From Prostheceraeus crozeri (lineage: Eukaryota; Platyhelminthes; Polycladida; Euryleptidae), in NCBI GenBank assembly GCA_907163375.1, contig CAJQUW010010277.1:1-64000 (forward strand): a DNA stretch of 64,000 nucleotides, given 5' to 3'. Below, piece by piece: positions 1 through 11,945 of the stretch. Position numbers and translations under genes: made by a program. The notes beneath the pieces are model-generated. The model was not told the origin of the DNA. It did not search any database and worked only from the letters and a program-made list of their open reading frames with translations. Each line of letters opens with the position of its first letter. The first letter of the stretch is position 1.

Positions 1-1
1 A

Positions 2-229
2 TCTAAAAGCTATTGTTATAATACAAATACAAATTCTAACACAGAGTCTAAAACATTAAAAGGTATTTCAAAGTCATCAGTGACTAATCAAATAACATTT
101 CAAGATTATAAAAATGTATTATTTAATAATGAAATAAAAACAGCATATAATTATAGACTTAATTCAAAGAAACATAAAATGTATTTAAAAGAAGAACATA
201 AATTAGCATTAGATCCATTGATAGAATAA
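2..229 (+). pseudogene. C-terminal end of protein-primed family B DNA polymerase (adintovirus/Polinton-like)
   Basis: An open frame enters from the left edge and runs about 75 codons to TAA. From memory, its K/N/Y-rich end, with a segment reading KGISKSSVTNQITFQDYKN followed by a lysine/histidine-rich stretch, matches the tail of the protein-primed DNA polymerases in invertebrate adintovirus/Polinton-like elements. The catalytic domains would lie to the left of the window. Such a polymerase copies the linear viral or transposon genome from a protein primer. The next frame starts about 85 bases downstream on the same strand, as in compact viral genomes. I infer the family from this short tail only. 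It is called a pseudogene because the neighbouring genes of the same relic are broken. Confidence 0.55.
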
Positions 230-312
230 CTACTTTACCTTTTTAATTTTCCAATTTCTAAAATAGTTAAATTTAATAAAATATAAAATAATATAAAAAT
301 ATAATATAAAAA

Positions 313-1117
313 ATGGATAAAATTAGAGCTGATAATTTTAAAAGAATTCATCAATTACACGAATTAATAAAACAAAGAAATATTCTGAAAGAAAATCATC
401 TTCAGCACAGAATGAAAAAAGCTGGTATACAATCTGATATGTTTGATCAATTAAAATTAACTGAAGAAGTAAAAACTGATTATGAAAAAACTGTCGAACC
501 ATTTAAAACTCTTGAAAAACAAATTAATGAAAAACGTGTTGATATAGCGGATCCAGTACTTAAAACACTATTAGATGATTATGGTTTGTTAGAAGCAAAC
601 ATAGATAAAAAATTACCAAAATCTATGTTATTCGAACATTCTAGTTTCTTTTTAGATAAAAAATTATTTGCAAGATTTTATCTTGGTGGAAAAGAAATAT
701 TTCCACAACCTTTACGGGGGTAAATCACCTATTAGTTTAGATAAAAATTTTGTTGATCTTTTAAGAGGAGCAGATCTAAAAAATTATGCTGTAGAAGATC
801 TTATAAAATATAAAGCTATGTTAGATAGAGTTGGTACAGTAAAAACTCTTAGACGTTATAAACAATTAGAAAATTTATTATCAACGGGAGTTAAAGTAGG
901 AAAAGGTTTATCTGAAAAACAGAAAACAGAAACAATTGTATTTTTACCAGATGATCCACAAGAATTACTAAATAGATTAAATATTTTAATATCTGCAATA
1001 AAAGAAGGATATAATTCTAGTTTCAATGAAATTCATGCTATATTGAAAAGACTGTTAGAAATGAAGATTCTCAAGGAAGAGGATTATAAAAGTATAGCTG
1101 AAATATGTTGTTTCTAG
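313..1117 (+). pseudogene. DUF8207-like protein of adintovirus/Polinton-like element, frameshifted
   Basis: Two overlapping frames (313-723 and 668-1117) make one protein broken by a single frameshift, probably in the G run at about 716-720. The first part is a charged, helical, coiled-coil-like region of about 100 residues. The second has LLRGADLKNYAVEDLIKYK followed by a PDDPQELLNRLNILISA block. That layout is typical of an uncharacterised family (DUF8207 as I recall it) found beside polymerase and ATPase genes in cnidarian, aphid and other invertebrate viral integrations. Its function is unknown. The start at 313 is the first ATG after an A/T-rich gap. The break means this copy cannot make the full protein. 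The family assignment is from memory of the pattern, not from a search. Confidence 0.6.
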
Positions 1118-1206
1118 TTTTTATCTACGATTTTTTTTATCTACGATTTTTTTTATAAAAAAATATTTCATAAATAAATATCTGTTTTAAATTTTTTAGT
1201 TTAAAA

Positions 1207-2060
1207 ATGTCTTCGAGAGAATTATCATCAGTACATTTTCACAAAATTAATAATCATTCAGAAAATTTAACAGTGATTTTGTGTTCATCAAAATTTAGTA
1301 CGACGTTAAAAATTATAACAACTACTTCATCACACACTTGTAATTTAGAACCCATTCAACAATTGGAACAAATACAAAATTATTCAAATGCATTGACTAG
1401 TTTTCTCTACATTTAACACTATCCAAAACGTTATCAAAGATGTGAATGATCAAGTTTAGATATTACTACTGATGAAGGCCAAAAAACAGGAAAAATAGCA
1501 AACTTCCCTTCCTGGTCTTACGAAGTTTGAATTCAATAACAATGAAATAAGAGAAATTTTAGGTATAACCATTTAAAGATAAGAAAAAGACATTTACATT
1601 TTTAGCAGACTATGAACCGGCAGTTAATAAATTTTCTCTTACTTTAACAAAATCATCAGTTGATTTACAAATCATGATAGACAATCACTTGTCAAGCTAT
1701 AGGATTTAAATAAACCCAACCTAATATCAAGGTTCATCATTTAGGTGAGAAGATTCCAAAAATAACTGAAATAAATTCCAATTGTTGTACATTGTGACAT
1801 TATTGAAAAGGAGGAAATATTAAATGGTAAATTGTCCAATTTAATATTCAGTTTACCAGCTTTTACTGCACCGCATATGGTTATAGACTAAATGAGTAAT
1901 TCACAAACATTAATATATTTCCCTAATGAGCAAAAAATACTATTACAACAACATTAACAATAAATCACTGATGAAAAGGACAAAAATAAATTTGGAGGAT
2001 GCAAGAGATTATATCGACATCTTTTGGTTCGAGAGGTATAAACTCCCGGTCGAGAGGCTA
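1207..2060 (+). pseudogene. Degraded virion-type protein of adintovirus/Polinton-like element
   Basis: The frame opens with ATG at 1207 and runs 69 codons, then related coding traces continue in shifting frames with many stops to about 2060. Recognisable pieces include one at about 1780-1890 that reads VHCDIIEKEEILNGKLSNL, followed by a P-A-F-T-x-P-H-M segment and LIYFPNEQKI. In the invertebrate element family as I recall it, a protein of this length follows the DUF8207-like gene and ends with a similar VHC-nI-x-x-G-s-Y/L-N-G block. It is usually treated as a structural or virion-associated protein. The order and strand match that expectation. At least three frameshifts or stops separate the pieces. 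The identity is an inference. Confidence 0.4.
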
Positions 2061-2214
2061 TCAAACACACCCATGCGAGCTAGAGAAGTTTAAGATTTTC
2101 TCTTATTATTATTCTTCTTATTCTTCTCTTTAAAAGCAAAAAATAAAAATAAAATAAAAAATAAATATTTTTATGAAAAAAATGATGAAGTACTACCATT
2201 TCAATAAAAGATAA

Positions 2215-2595
2215 CTCAAATATAATCAACACATCCAAATATTATCTAGTAAAGTTTTAGCAGTTATCAGGTGGTAAAGAATCAGGATGTGGAAAAACAT
2301 ATTCTATTATTCAAAATTTTAACGACTCCAAATTTTTTTGGATTTATAACATCGTACTAATTTGATATACAACAACAGCAGAAGACCCTCGATCAATTTT
2401 TTTAAAATATGGATTTTGAAAATACTCCTTACAAAAACAGCAATTGCTTTCACCCATATTCGAAAGAATAACGAAAAACCTGATAGAGGATGAGCAAAAT
2501 AAGTTTCTGTGGTGTGAAGAAGCCACAAAAAATGATCAGTTAGTACGAATCTAATAAAATAAACCCATACAAAGATACAGCATAATAGATTGACA
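2215..2595 (+). pseudogene. Degraded A32-like/FtsK-HerA packaging ATPase
   Basis: At about 2270-2300 the sequence encodes GKESGCGKTYSIIQNF. This is a Walker A loop (G-x-S-G-C-G-K-T) in the form used by A32-like genome-packaging ATPases of adintoviruses, Polintons and related viruses. About 60 codons downstream, across at least one frame change, a segment reads NLIEDEQNKFLWCEEATKN; I could not identify a Walker B motif. The enzyme would pump DNA into capsids. Stops occur within about 25 codons of the Walker A motif, so the copy is dead. Placement after the virion-type gene on the same strand supports membership of the same relic. Confidence 0.5.
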
Positions 2596-2600
2596 TAGCA

Positions 2601-3050
2601 GTGCCGAAGGTAATATGCAAGGATCCTAGTAAACTAGATAACGATCCAAGACGTCGCGACACATTGTGTAGATTTCTTTTGATGAGTGTGTTAATGATAG
2701 AAATCAGTCCAGATTCAGAGAAACATTATTTCACAAGAGCGGTAGACATAATCGACTGTAGTGGGTTTTATAAACACAAAGTATGTCTTCCATAGACGGA
2801 GTGTTATTAGAAAGAAAGACAACAAGATATTTAATACTATTGAAATAATGCAAGAAACTACAAGTGATTTGTTAATGAATTAATGTATAACGAGATATAA
2901 AGATGAATTTAAACACCGTGTAATACAGGCTTGGTCAAAAGATTATGGGCTTCTCATTACACATTAAGTATTGATAAAAAATTTCATGATAGAGTTAATA
3001 GAAAGATTTGTCTTACACGATGTGATAAAAATATATACAAATATAGTGTT
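2601..3050 (+). pseudogene. Unrecognised gene remnant of the viral relic
   Basis: A 64-codon frame (2601-2795) is followed, after stops and frame changes, by open stretches reading DGVLLERKTTRYLILLK (about 2797-2850) and a hydrophobic end near 3000-3080. The amino-acid use is less extreme than in random AT-rich DNA, with a charged N-terminal half and several short helical blocks. I do not recognise the family. It lies between the packaging ATPase and the oppositely oriented coiled-coil gene, so it may be another gene of the same relic. It could instead be chance open frames. Confidence 0.25.
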
Positions 3051-3229
3051 TATTATTAATAGTTTTTTTTTTGTTATTATTATCAGCTTTAATTTCATAT
3101 CCATTTTTAAAATATAATATTTGAATTTTGTTGGGTAACATTGAACTACAACAAAACATTTTACTAGAACAAAATTATTTTTTTCTATTTCCTTTGTTGT
3201 CTAACATTATTCTTTGCGTTTAAAGTTTT

Positions 3230-4017
3230 CCTCGTCTAAAGATTTGTTTAATAAAGTTTTGTCTTAATAATTTTCGCTTAAAGTTTTTAGGCTCGGTCAT
3301 AAAAAAAATTTTATCATTTTCTTCATTAGAAATTTTACCATCACTACAAAGAGATTTTACCATACCTGTTTATTCTTATCATCAACTTTTTTGGTCTTTA
3401 AAATGAAATGATATTTTTGATTTACTTCATTAACTATTTGAATTTCAAATTTTTCATCTCATCTAACGTAATTAACATTATCATCACATACTCTTTGAAA
3501 GTAGTAATTGCAATTTGTCCTTACGCGACTTCTTTACGATATGTAAATACCTTAGTTTTTAATGATTTTCGTTGTTCTTATGTATTAAAGATTTATCTAA
3601 CTTTTTGCAACACTAGTGAAGTTGCAAAAACACCCGTACCTGTTAAAGCAGTATAGCAACTACAACTGGAATTATTAAAACACCTGAAGATATAACAATT
3701 GTTAAAGCACCTAAACTTATATGTTACGAATATTGCCAACTGTCCTTGTGTTACATTCTTAACTTTAGTCTCATCTCTTTCTTAATTTTTTATAATGCTC
3801 TAATCTTATTAATAATTGAGATCTCCATATCTTCATATAACGCTAACTCTATTCTTTGTGTTTTTCTTTGTTCATTTTTTCAACTGTCCATTAAAGTAGA
3901 ACTACGTTCATTAATGATAACGAACAGGATATAGGTCTTGATGGTTTCTTCCACTTTTGTCTTCTTGCATTTCTGATGTTCCTCTCCACTTTTAGCGTTT
4001 CATTCTCCATTTTTATC
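3230..4017 (-). pseudogene. Degraded coiled-coil/hydrophobic protein of the viral relic, opposite strand
   Basis: Read on the minus strand, an ATG near 4015 starts a basic N-terminus. A charged helical piece containing ALYEDMEISIINKIRALYK follows, then a glycine/valine-rich hydrophobic block reading LGALTIVISSGVLIIPVVVA (about 3715-3655). After a basic linker, a short acidic-helical end contains CSDGKISNEENDKIFF. Coiled coil, then hydrophobic hairpin, then a KIS-x-E-E end is the plan I recall for a small gene common in invertebrate adintovirus-like elements. Several stops and frame shifts break it. Opposite polarity is expected, since these elements often transcribe their two ends in opposite directions. 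Function is unknown; a membrane role is suggested only by the hydrophobic block. Confidence 0.4.
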
Positions 4018-4074
4018 TAAGAAATATTTTGATTTTTTACTACTTAAAATTATTTTTTATTTAATACAAAACTC

Positions 4075-4445
4075 TTTTTCAGTGTATGAAATATTTCCTA
4101 TACTCATTTTAGAGATATAATATTTTCTTATTTACTTTATATAAGAGTCCTGGAGGTCATATATTTTTTTACATTCTCTCATTTTTCAGTGTATGAAACA
4201 AATCCCAACGAACTATAAAACACTTTTTTTCTTTTTTTTATACTTAAAAATTATTCTTTATTTATAAAACACTCCATTTTCAGCTGTATGAAACTTATTG
4301 CCTATATCTCATATTTCTCAGTGTAATGAAAAAAAACCCCCAATCGAAACTTAAAACCTTATTTTTCTATTTTAATCATTTTATTTTTTATTTTTATAAA
4401 TACCAAAACTCACTTTTCCAGTGTATGAACTATTTCCCTATGCTT
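4075..4445. repeat. Degenerate repeats around a CAGTGTATGAA core
   Basis: The core TTTTTCAGTGTATGAA or a close variant recurs near 4077, 4184, 4279 (as CAGCTGTATGAAA), 4317 and 4418. It is often followed by a CCTATACTCAT/CCTATGCTTAT-type motif and preceded by TTTAT...AAAACTC. Units are about 60-110 bases and diverged. The block adjoins the last recognisable viral gene, so it may be a terminal or subterminal array of that element. An unrelated decayed minisatellite is equally possible. Confidence 0.45.
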
Positions 4446-4639
4446 ATTCTGGAGCGTATATTTTTGAATTATACTAGTTTTTACAATGGTACTTCACTTT
4501 AAATGGTCTAAACTTTTATGAATTTAGGTCTTAACAAAACCTGAAATAATGACATAAATTGAATAAATTTATTTAGTCGTTTTTAAAGATACTATTATTT
4601 TTGAATTTTATGTGTCACTAGGAACGGTGCATATACCAT

Positions 4640-6390
4640 TACTGCAACAAAGCAATACAGATGGAAATCATCTGTATCTGACCTGACCAGACATATGACA
4701 GACGGGAAGGGTCGAAGCAGGCACATCAAATAAAGATGAAGGACACGGAAAAATCTGCAGGAAATGACAACGACAAAAAACAGAAACAGTGAAAGCTGGT
4801 GGAGAGAGTACTGAACAGCAGAACTGGAGACGAAATAATTTCACTGACAATGTCTATGAATGAAGAAAATGCCACGTATGATAAGTCTTGTTCAAGAAAG
4901 GCGACAAAAAAGATATCAGCAACTTCTTCAGACCTATGTGCATACTTCCTCAACCTATACAAGCTTTATCAACCAAGATACTGATTCGAAAAGAATCGCT
5001 AAAGAATCCTGGATTAAAAGCAGCCAAGAGAGCAAGCAGTTTTTGCGGAAACATTATTCAAGCGAACAGGCAGATCATATACGACACTATGAACCATTAA
5101 AGGAGAAATCGCCCACGCTAATGTAACATTCCTATGGTGCATGGCATTCGGTGCGTGACTACGAGAAAGCGTTTGATTCAGTTGAAAACTCAATCTATAC
5201 TACGAGTGTCCACTGAAAGGAAAAAGGTATAGATGATGGCTATCTTGAAGTCCTCGAAAGACCTCATACTCGGTTAATACCGTGACAACATTCATCCCAC
5301 CAATCAAAACAAGAAAAAATAAAATGTAAAGAAAAGGCCGAGTAGAGACAGGAGAGATACAATGTCACCTGAGAAACTCTTACACGGAAACCACAAGACT
5401 AGAACACATCACTGAACATGCCATAACATGGCAAAACAAGGAACTAACACATTGATGGAGAAGGACTTAGCACATCTACGGTTTAGTGCAGACGACATAG
5501 TTGTCGTTCTAGGAGAGACAATGCTCGACGAATTCAACAGCGAATGTTTGACTCGAGTTGACGGACGGGATCCTCAATTGTGGACTTGAAGCTTGAACAG
5601 AAAGAAAAACCAAAGACTTTATTTTTGGAACCCTTTGACAAATCCCAAAGACACAAAGTGGTGTGCAACCCAAGCAAGTCGAAGCAGTAGAGGACAAATA
5701 TCGTGTACCTAGTTTCAAAACGATTACTAGTCTTATATCGTAGTCAAACCTCATGAAAAAGAAATGCAAAGAAGCAGTTCCAGCGCGCGCCGGTATTGGC
5801 AGTATTTACGACAACGATAGAGGTGTATTCAGGAATAACATGCCAATGTGATTGAAAAGAAACAGTGTAACAATAGTTTGCGTTTTTTTCCAGCTATCAA
5901 CCAATGGATCCTGGTGACACACCATAATGCTGCGACAGTCAACAAGCACACTAGACTCTCATTCCCATGGAGAACACAAACTTAAAGTAGGCACAAATAA
6001 AGATGGAAACTGAAGTAAACTTTTGGAAAATCAGCCAGAGTGAGGACAAGAAGAACATGAAATGAGTATACGGAGCGCAGACAAGAATCCAAGGACGGTG
6101 GATGGATAAAAGCACAAATAAACCAAATGGAGAATGGGCTGGACATAGTCTGCAAGAATGCAACACATTATACTGCGACTATCAGATTAACAGACTGTAT
6201 CCATCACGTGATGAGAAAAAGAAGCAGAGGCATGGTCTCGCAGTAACGAATTGGAGAAGACGACATCGACAGGTATTTATGGACAGACCAACATGAGAAA
6301 GAGACGAAAAGACTTGGAGAAGTGCATACTGGAATGGCCTTTGTCCACTTATCAGTGCGAACAGAATAGGCGCTGATGATATGATAAATG
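4640..6390 (+). mobile_element. Decayed RTE-clade non-LTR retrotransposon
   Basis: Plus-strand frames, all interrupted, show reverse-transcriptase landmarks of RTE elements. One is VRDYEKAFDSVENSI near 5150-5200, matching the F-x-D-Y-x-K-A-F-D-x-V box. Near 5460-5510 there is an RFSADDIVV-like trace in broken frames. A C-terminal piece at about 6100-6350 contains KWRMGWT-like and RKRSRGM-like residues, corresponding to the W-R-W-x-G-H and R-G-R-P tail. The end at about 6370-6390 is a short TGATAA-type repeat, as RTE 3' ends often are. Every domain carries stops and frameshifts, so this is an old dead copy. Upstream frames at 4799-5126 belong to the same remnant. A second RTE-like copy lies on the other strand at 49.1-50.8 kb. 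Confidence 0.6.
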
Positions 6391-8907
6391 ATGGTTTTTC
6401 ATCTCACATCCGGATGAATAGATCTAGCATGAACCATATATTATGAACTAAGAATGCTCTACTTCACCGTAACGTAGTGCTGGATACTATGTTTACAATC
6501 CCACACATTCAGAAAGCAAAAGTTTTTCAATGACCATGCAAAGTCAGACATGTACAATGTGCATGAATCTTTTAAGAAAACTTTTCGCTATTTGTTTTAT
6601 ACTGTTTATTTCACTCTATGTCAGCAACATTTTCATTTATTTTGTAGGTGATGTTGTACAAACAATCATGCCCTTCCTAATGAACCTGGTCGCTTAGCAA
6701 GCGAAAAAAAGCACAATCACAGCAATTATTCGGCAGTGGTTTGGCGTCACACAACCCATCCCTTTCCTTAAAGCCTTACTTTGAATTTCATTCGTCGCAA
6801 GCAGCAGAAAAGGCTCGTCTAAAATTATAGGCAATGTTCCAGGACTCATGGAACAAAATCCGGTAGATATGGCAGAATGACACAGATAGTGATCGCATTG
6901 AACACATCTGGGGTGTTTTAACGATTTATGCAGGTCAGAAAGAAGGCTTGAAAAAGATTACAACACTCACATCGTAAATGAAACTTATTTTGGATACAGT
7001 TTGAGATTAAACCCAAACATGTCCCTAAATATTGTCTTGCTGAAAGAGGTACCAAATTGTGCTGTCATTTCTATTTTAAAGTTCATTATTTTTCCAGCAG
7101 TTGACAAAGAATGCTTGCGAACAGTTTATTAATGCTTTTATGGTGCCGCAACTAGAATAGGTTTTAACCCATCACTTAAAAAAAGATTTTTATCATTGCG
7201 TAATGGCCATGACACCAGACCGCTGCCTATTTAACATCCACACCCTGGTCGTCTGTTATGCGGAAATAAAAAAATATTCTTAAACTTATTATAGTGTGAA
7301 ATAGGCACAATTGCTAGACATGTGCACATTATCTACATAACAACAAGTATTTCAATAGCTCTGGGCTTCTGCGTATCTTCATGATTGATGATAGTCAGTA
7401 GTCAAAATAATTGCATTTTTAAAATATATAATCATTGTTTTCTTCAATGAAGCTTGATATATAAAATTGTAAAATATATTGAACAATTTAGTGATAGAGC
7501 CTACACACAAGCATGTATAAAATAATTATATTATAGCACGTTTTAACATGCCAATACATGCATGAAATTCCTGTCTATTTCTCACACATTGTTCAGCGAA
7601 CACTAATGCTGTAGTTGGCATCATTGTCTGCTGAAAGTTCTACACTGAAATACACTTGCACAGACTAAACAGCAAACGCATCAGCTGTTTCGAGAAACTG
7701 AAATTATTTCGAAGAATTTACAGTAATTTTATATGTTTTAGGTGACTACAGATTTCATGGACATCCATAAACTACCACGCAGAGATTAATGATTGCAAAT
7801 AAGCCAGTGTCTAATTAGCATATCGTGAGCATAGATTTTACATATTCTCCTGGATATAGAGTAACACAACAATGTTCACTTTTATCCGGGGCTTAAGTCT
7901 GCGCCAAGTCAATTCCTCGGACGCTGACGCTTCCCCCTGTAAACTAAACTTAGAAATAGACATTTATGTACTACTAAAAGTCATATTGCTCCCTGTCAAT
8001 TTTATGTAAATTAATATTAAAACATTATTATTCCTACTTTAGTTAATTGGATGGAAAATAATGACTAGAGCGATTAGTAATTATTTAAACTGGTAATCCT
8101 ACGATCTTTCAGGGAAAGAGTTGATGTCTATTTCTGCAACATCGGTCAAGAGCGCGCTAGCTGAAAAGACTCAAGTTCGACTTTAGTATACAGTCAATCA
8201 TTCAATGTAGCTGCGATTGATAGAAACATATCACTCCAGTCAGATGTAGCAACTCCTTACAGAATGGAAAGGGTCAAAATTTGTTTGTGTCGGAGTAGTG
8301 AGCAACGATTTTGTGTCTTGTTCGAAAACTGAAATTAGAATTTTTCAGGATTTCTAATGCTAAAATAAGTCGAGAGAAACAGACAGCATGTCCAGAAAGT
8401 GCAGCTATGCAAAGTAAAAACAAAAAACAATATGCTTCTAGAAATACTCAAAAAATGCCGATCCCCAAAATAAAACGTTGCAACTTATTTCCGGAATATA
8501 AGTTGGCTGTTATTTTATGTTCCTGAAACTGAATTCGTTGTTTCTGGACAAGTTCATGAAATTGTTGCCAATCATTCATAACTGTTGTCATAAATAACTA
8601 TTGTCAAGAAAGAAAGTTGTGTAAAATATCTTGTAATAATTGTGCACATCCGATGAAACTCTTTCAGGATGGGAAAACACAATCTCTCGGAGTCATGTAC
8701 TTTCCGACAAAAGCGTATGACAAGAAGAACGACAAAGTTTGTACAGGAATTCCAGCGTCGAAGAAAGGACTTAATAGAAATCGAATCAGTATCACTCATA
8801 CAACAAGTCACCTTGAGAACAATACAATCTCAGTTGCTCATTACCAACTCATCACTAAATACAGGCATTGGACTTCTCTTCTCCGGAAAGCCTGCAATAG
8901 CCTTCGA
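6391..8907. other. Non-coding stretch, nothing recognised
   Basis: AT-rich DNA with only short chance frames. I saw no splice-framed exon, no terminal repeats and no clear element. The frames near 8311-8526 and 8617-8907 lack a recognisable domain and conflict with a better exon candidate on the minus strand just to the right. Confidence 0.5.
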
Positions 8908-9069
8908 TTATCTTTTAGAGAGGTCGTCAATGTCTAATTCACAAGGGAATCCGAAGGCTGTGTTGAGACTTGCTGAATCTGTATCAAAACCCCTAGTGAT
9001 TATCTTTCCTTCATCATCTTTTTCGCGAAATATTGTGCAACTACTTTTTTTGTCTAAATCTAATACAAC
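8908..9069 (-). CDS. Candidate terminal exon, unrecognised protein
   Basis: On the minus strand a pyrimidine-rich tract ending TTGCTTGCAG stands immediately before an open frame of 53 codons plus stop, starting in phase 0. The peptide is acidic and well mixed in composition, with KDDEGKIITRGFDTDSASL in the middle, unlike the low-complexity frames around it. This supports a last coding exon whose upstream exons lie to the right. A short piece at about 9175-9110 with a GTATAT donor could be the previous exon, but the intron would be only about 40 bases. No family recognised; chance cannot be excluded. Confidence 0.3.
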   Translation of the reverse strand, partial: VVLDLDKKSSCTIFREKDDEGKIITRGFDTDSASLNTAFGFPCELDIDDLSKR

Positions 9070-9129
9070 CTGCAAGCAAAAGCAAAATTGGAGTGCGAAG
9101 ACGATATACCTACGCTCCGTTTGAATCAA

Positions 9130-9715
9130 TGCTTCTGCTGATGCGCCGATGGATTCTGTGTCTGCTGCGAGAATAGAACTTCGAAATTATCCTCATAGGA
9201 CTTTTAGACATTAATTTGACGCCTAACCAACGAATTAAGTTGAAAAAATTTTTATAGTTGTACGCACTAATTGCCATGTAACTACTCATTAATCCTATTT
9301 CAAACATTTTGCGAAATCACTCGCATCATATTATTATGAGATTGAATTGAAAGGGCCTATCCATTTTCCTAATTTATTTTCGCCATTTGTCATGTCTTTT
9401 CGTAAATTTTCTGCTAATTTTTTTCACGATGTGAAAAAGATAGCCGACATGCACGATGAAAACTCGGGAATCGTTTCAAAAATACTCCTTGAAATAGTGT
9501 TAAATAATCTATATAATAATGTGATTGTATATTAGAAAAAAAGGACTTAGGTCAATAAATTGTATTTAAGTTTTGAAAGAATGTATAAATTTTTAAAAAA
9601 AAAGTAGTGTAAGTTTTATAAGATGTATTAAATTTTCGTTTGTTCCCACTTAGTCAGGGGCAAAGGCAAAACGAAGGGATGCCAACAGTAGCAGAAAATA
9701 TACCGTAAATAGCAT
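9130..9715. other. Non-coding stretch, nothing recognised
   Basis: AT-rich sequence with short frames in both directions, none with recognisable domains. No repeat structure was seen. Confidence 0.45.
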
Positions 9716-11945
9716 ACGTGATCTGTTACAATAGAACCGCCATCCCTGATAAAATGTTTGAAAAATCAGACCGCCACCTGTAATAAGACCGCCGCACTTC
9801 CCTATAATTTCGCACAGTATTAGTAGTGAATAACAAAGATATTTGTTTATGCAGTATGCTTCCCGACAGCGACGCGAAAAATTTGGCCCTTAGCGATGCG
9901 AAATTGGCGCGAAACTCCTTGAAACATACGAATTTAAAGATGAAGATTATAGAACGAATTTTTTGATACTGTGTTAATGAGAAAATAACATTATTATTGA
10001 ACTCCGGAGTGCTTTTTCGAATTCTATGATAAATTTTTGGGATTTGTAAATAATACAAACTATATTTCTCAGAGACTTCTTGATAACAATCTCTTACCCC
10101 ACTGGGTGAAAAGCAAGGTAAAGCGAGTTTGATGATGTGTGTAATCAGCTGTTTTTACAACGAACGGATATCGAAGAATCATATGAACGTGTGAAATATG
10201 CATTGAAAGTATTGTTTCTCTTGAAGGAAACTCAAATTTCAAAAGCATTAAATAAAGCCTTGTGGACGGTTGTGCATATTGTGAATCGGCTACAAGAAGC
10301 TTTTGATTGAAGCGCAGAATGAAGCACAGAAGAGGCGGTATGAGTATCTACTTGGAAGTCATTATAAAGCGAAATATGAAAAGGCGACAAATTCACCGAC
10401 AAAGAGAAGAAGTTAGTTCAGCGAGTCCTCAAAAACGGGCACAAGTGTACAGAACGCTTGCGATTCACCAGACTGTCAAATCAAAATCAGAGCGTAGATT
10501 TGATTGGTCTTTTATATACGAAGCACATAGCATACATGCTGTTTCATAGTTTAATATGTAACCAACTTTATTCAAACCTAAGGTAATAGACACGCTCCTT
10601 ATCGTTTCATATCAATCATTTTTGAAAACGGAGTATCCATGTATCACGACTAATTAAAATAGCGTATACATGGAGTACCCGTATTATTGCTCCGTAATCA
10701 CATCCCTCGAACAGAAGACAATATTCTCATGCAATTCAGATGAATAAGGTAGGCAAACAACAGTAACCATTTAATTTTATTCGTCTTGATTTCTGTATAC
10801 TCGTAGCTACTGAACAGTTTGGAAATAGTTTCTAGTCCAGTCCATGTTTGCAACTTGAATAAGAATAGACGAGATGGCATATTACGACAGAATTGGTTGC
10901 ACTAGTACTTTAAGAATCTATTGAATATTTCCATGGCTTCTTACACATTTTGAAAAATTTCCCAGAAGGGTTTTCATTTTTCAAGACCAAAATGTGTAAA
11001 GATTGTGTTTCATTATATCATTTTTTGACCAACATGGTTGCCACCAGAACGACAATAAGTACCGTATACTGTGATACATTGATATATGTATTATATTCCA
11101 GGATTCATATAAATATGCGGACACACTGAGCATGATAATGACCGAAAAAATACGTTAAAAATAATGATAAATGGAACTTCCTGTTCCTGTATATAAATTT
11201 CGGAACTGCAAGTTACAATGTAAAATCGATGATAAATATCTTTCGATCGGTGAAACTTTTTAATCGACATCGAAAATTGAGCACTGACCCCCTCATCGGA
11301 ACACTGTTTATGTAAGTGCCTGTCCGATATGTGACATGTCGTGTTCTTGGCACTATCTTCGGTCTGTGTTTGACTTCCTCTTTATTTAGCGAATTGCTTT
11401 TAATTGATCATCAAGCACACTTGGAATATTCTAAATCACGATTTGTGTTGCTGATCATCCATTGTTTTCTTTATAGGTAGTCATCATGTGTGCACGATAC
11501 ACAAGACAGATATAGTTTACCCATCTTCCTGAGTGTTGAGCCTTTATTACTGGTATTACTTATGTATGCCTATTTGTATCATTATTGTTCATAAAAAATC
11601 CAAATTTATTGAATCTCGATCAAATATGCATTGAATGTCAGTCAATTATGTATTTAGTATCAATATTAAGATTCAATTGATATAAAAAAGTCCTAGCAAT
11701 AAGCCGAGAATTATAAATAATTTTATGAAGTCAGGTATTTAGTACAGCATTCAGTTTCTGAGAATTTAATAGATGGAACATATGCGTAAATACAAGGTTT
11801 TGTTGAAGCGATATTTCTTATACTTTTAGACTCGGAGATGTTGGAAAATAGACCGCCCCTCTCATAGACCACCGCCCCTCTTGGGTCACCCAAGAGATAG
11901 GGCTGAAAAATAGACCGCCATGGCGATCTATTACAGGTTTTACTG
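9716..11945. mobile_element. Possible pogo/Tigger-like DNA transposon remnant
   Basis: The two ends share inverted similarity. At the right end, read inward on the minus strand, ACAGTAAAACCTGTAATAG is followed by ATCGCCATGG and GGTCTATTTTTCAG. At the left end, CTGTTACAATAGAACCGCC is followed by further GACCGCC motifs (9769, 9786). The same TAGACCGCC motif recurs at 11850, 11866 and 11913. A CAGTRAAACC-type end with repeated TAGACCGCC is typical of pogo/Tigger-like ends. No transposase domain was recognised inside; frames at 9726-10058 and 10307-10549 are uninformative. Target duplications could not be fixed, so both limits are approximate. Confidence 0.35.

Noticed and set aside
8669-9124. 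151-codon plus-strand frame
   Set aside because: No domain, no splice or neighbour support, and it overlaps a minus-strand exon candidate with a good acceptor.
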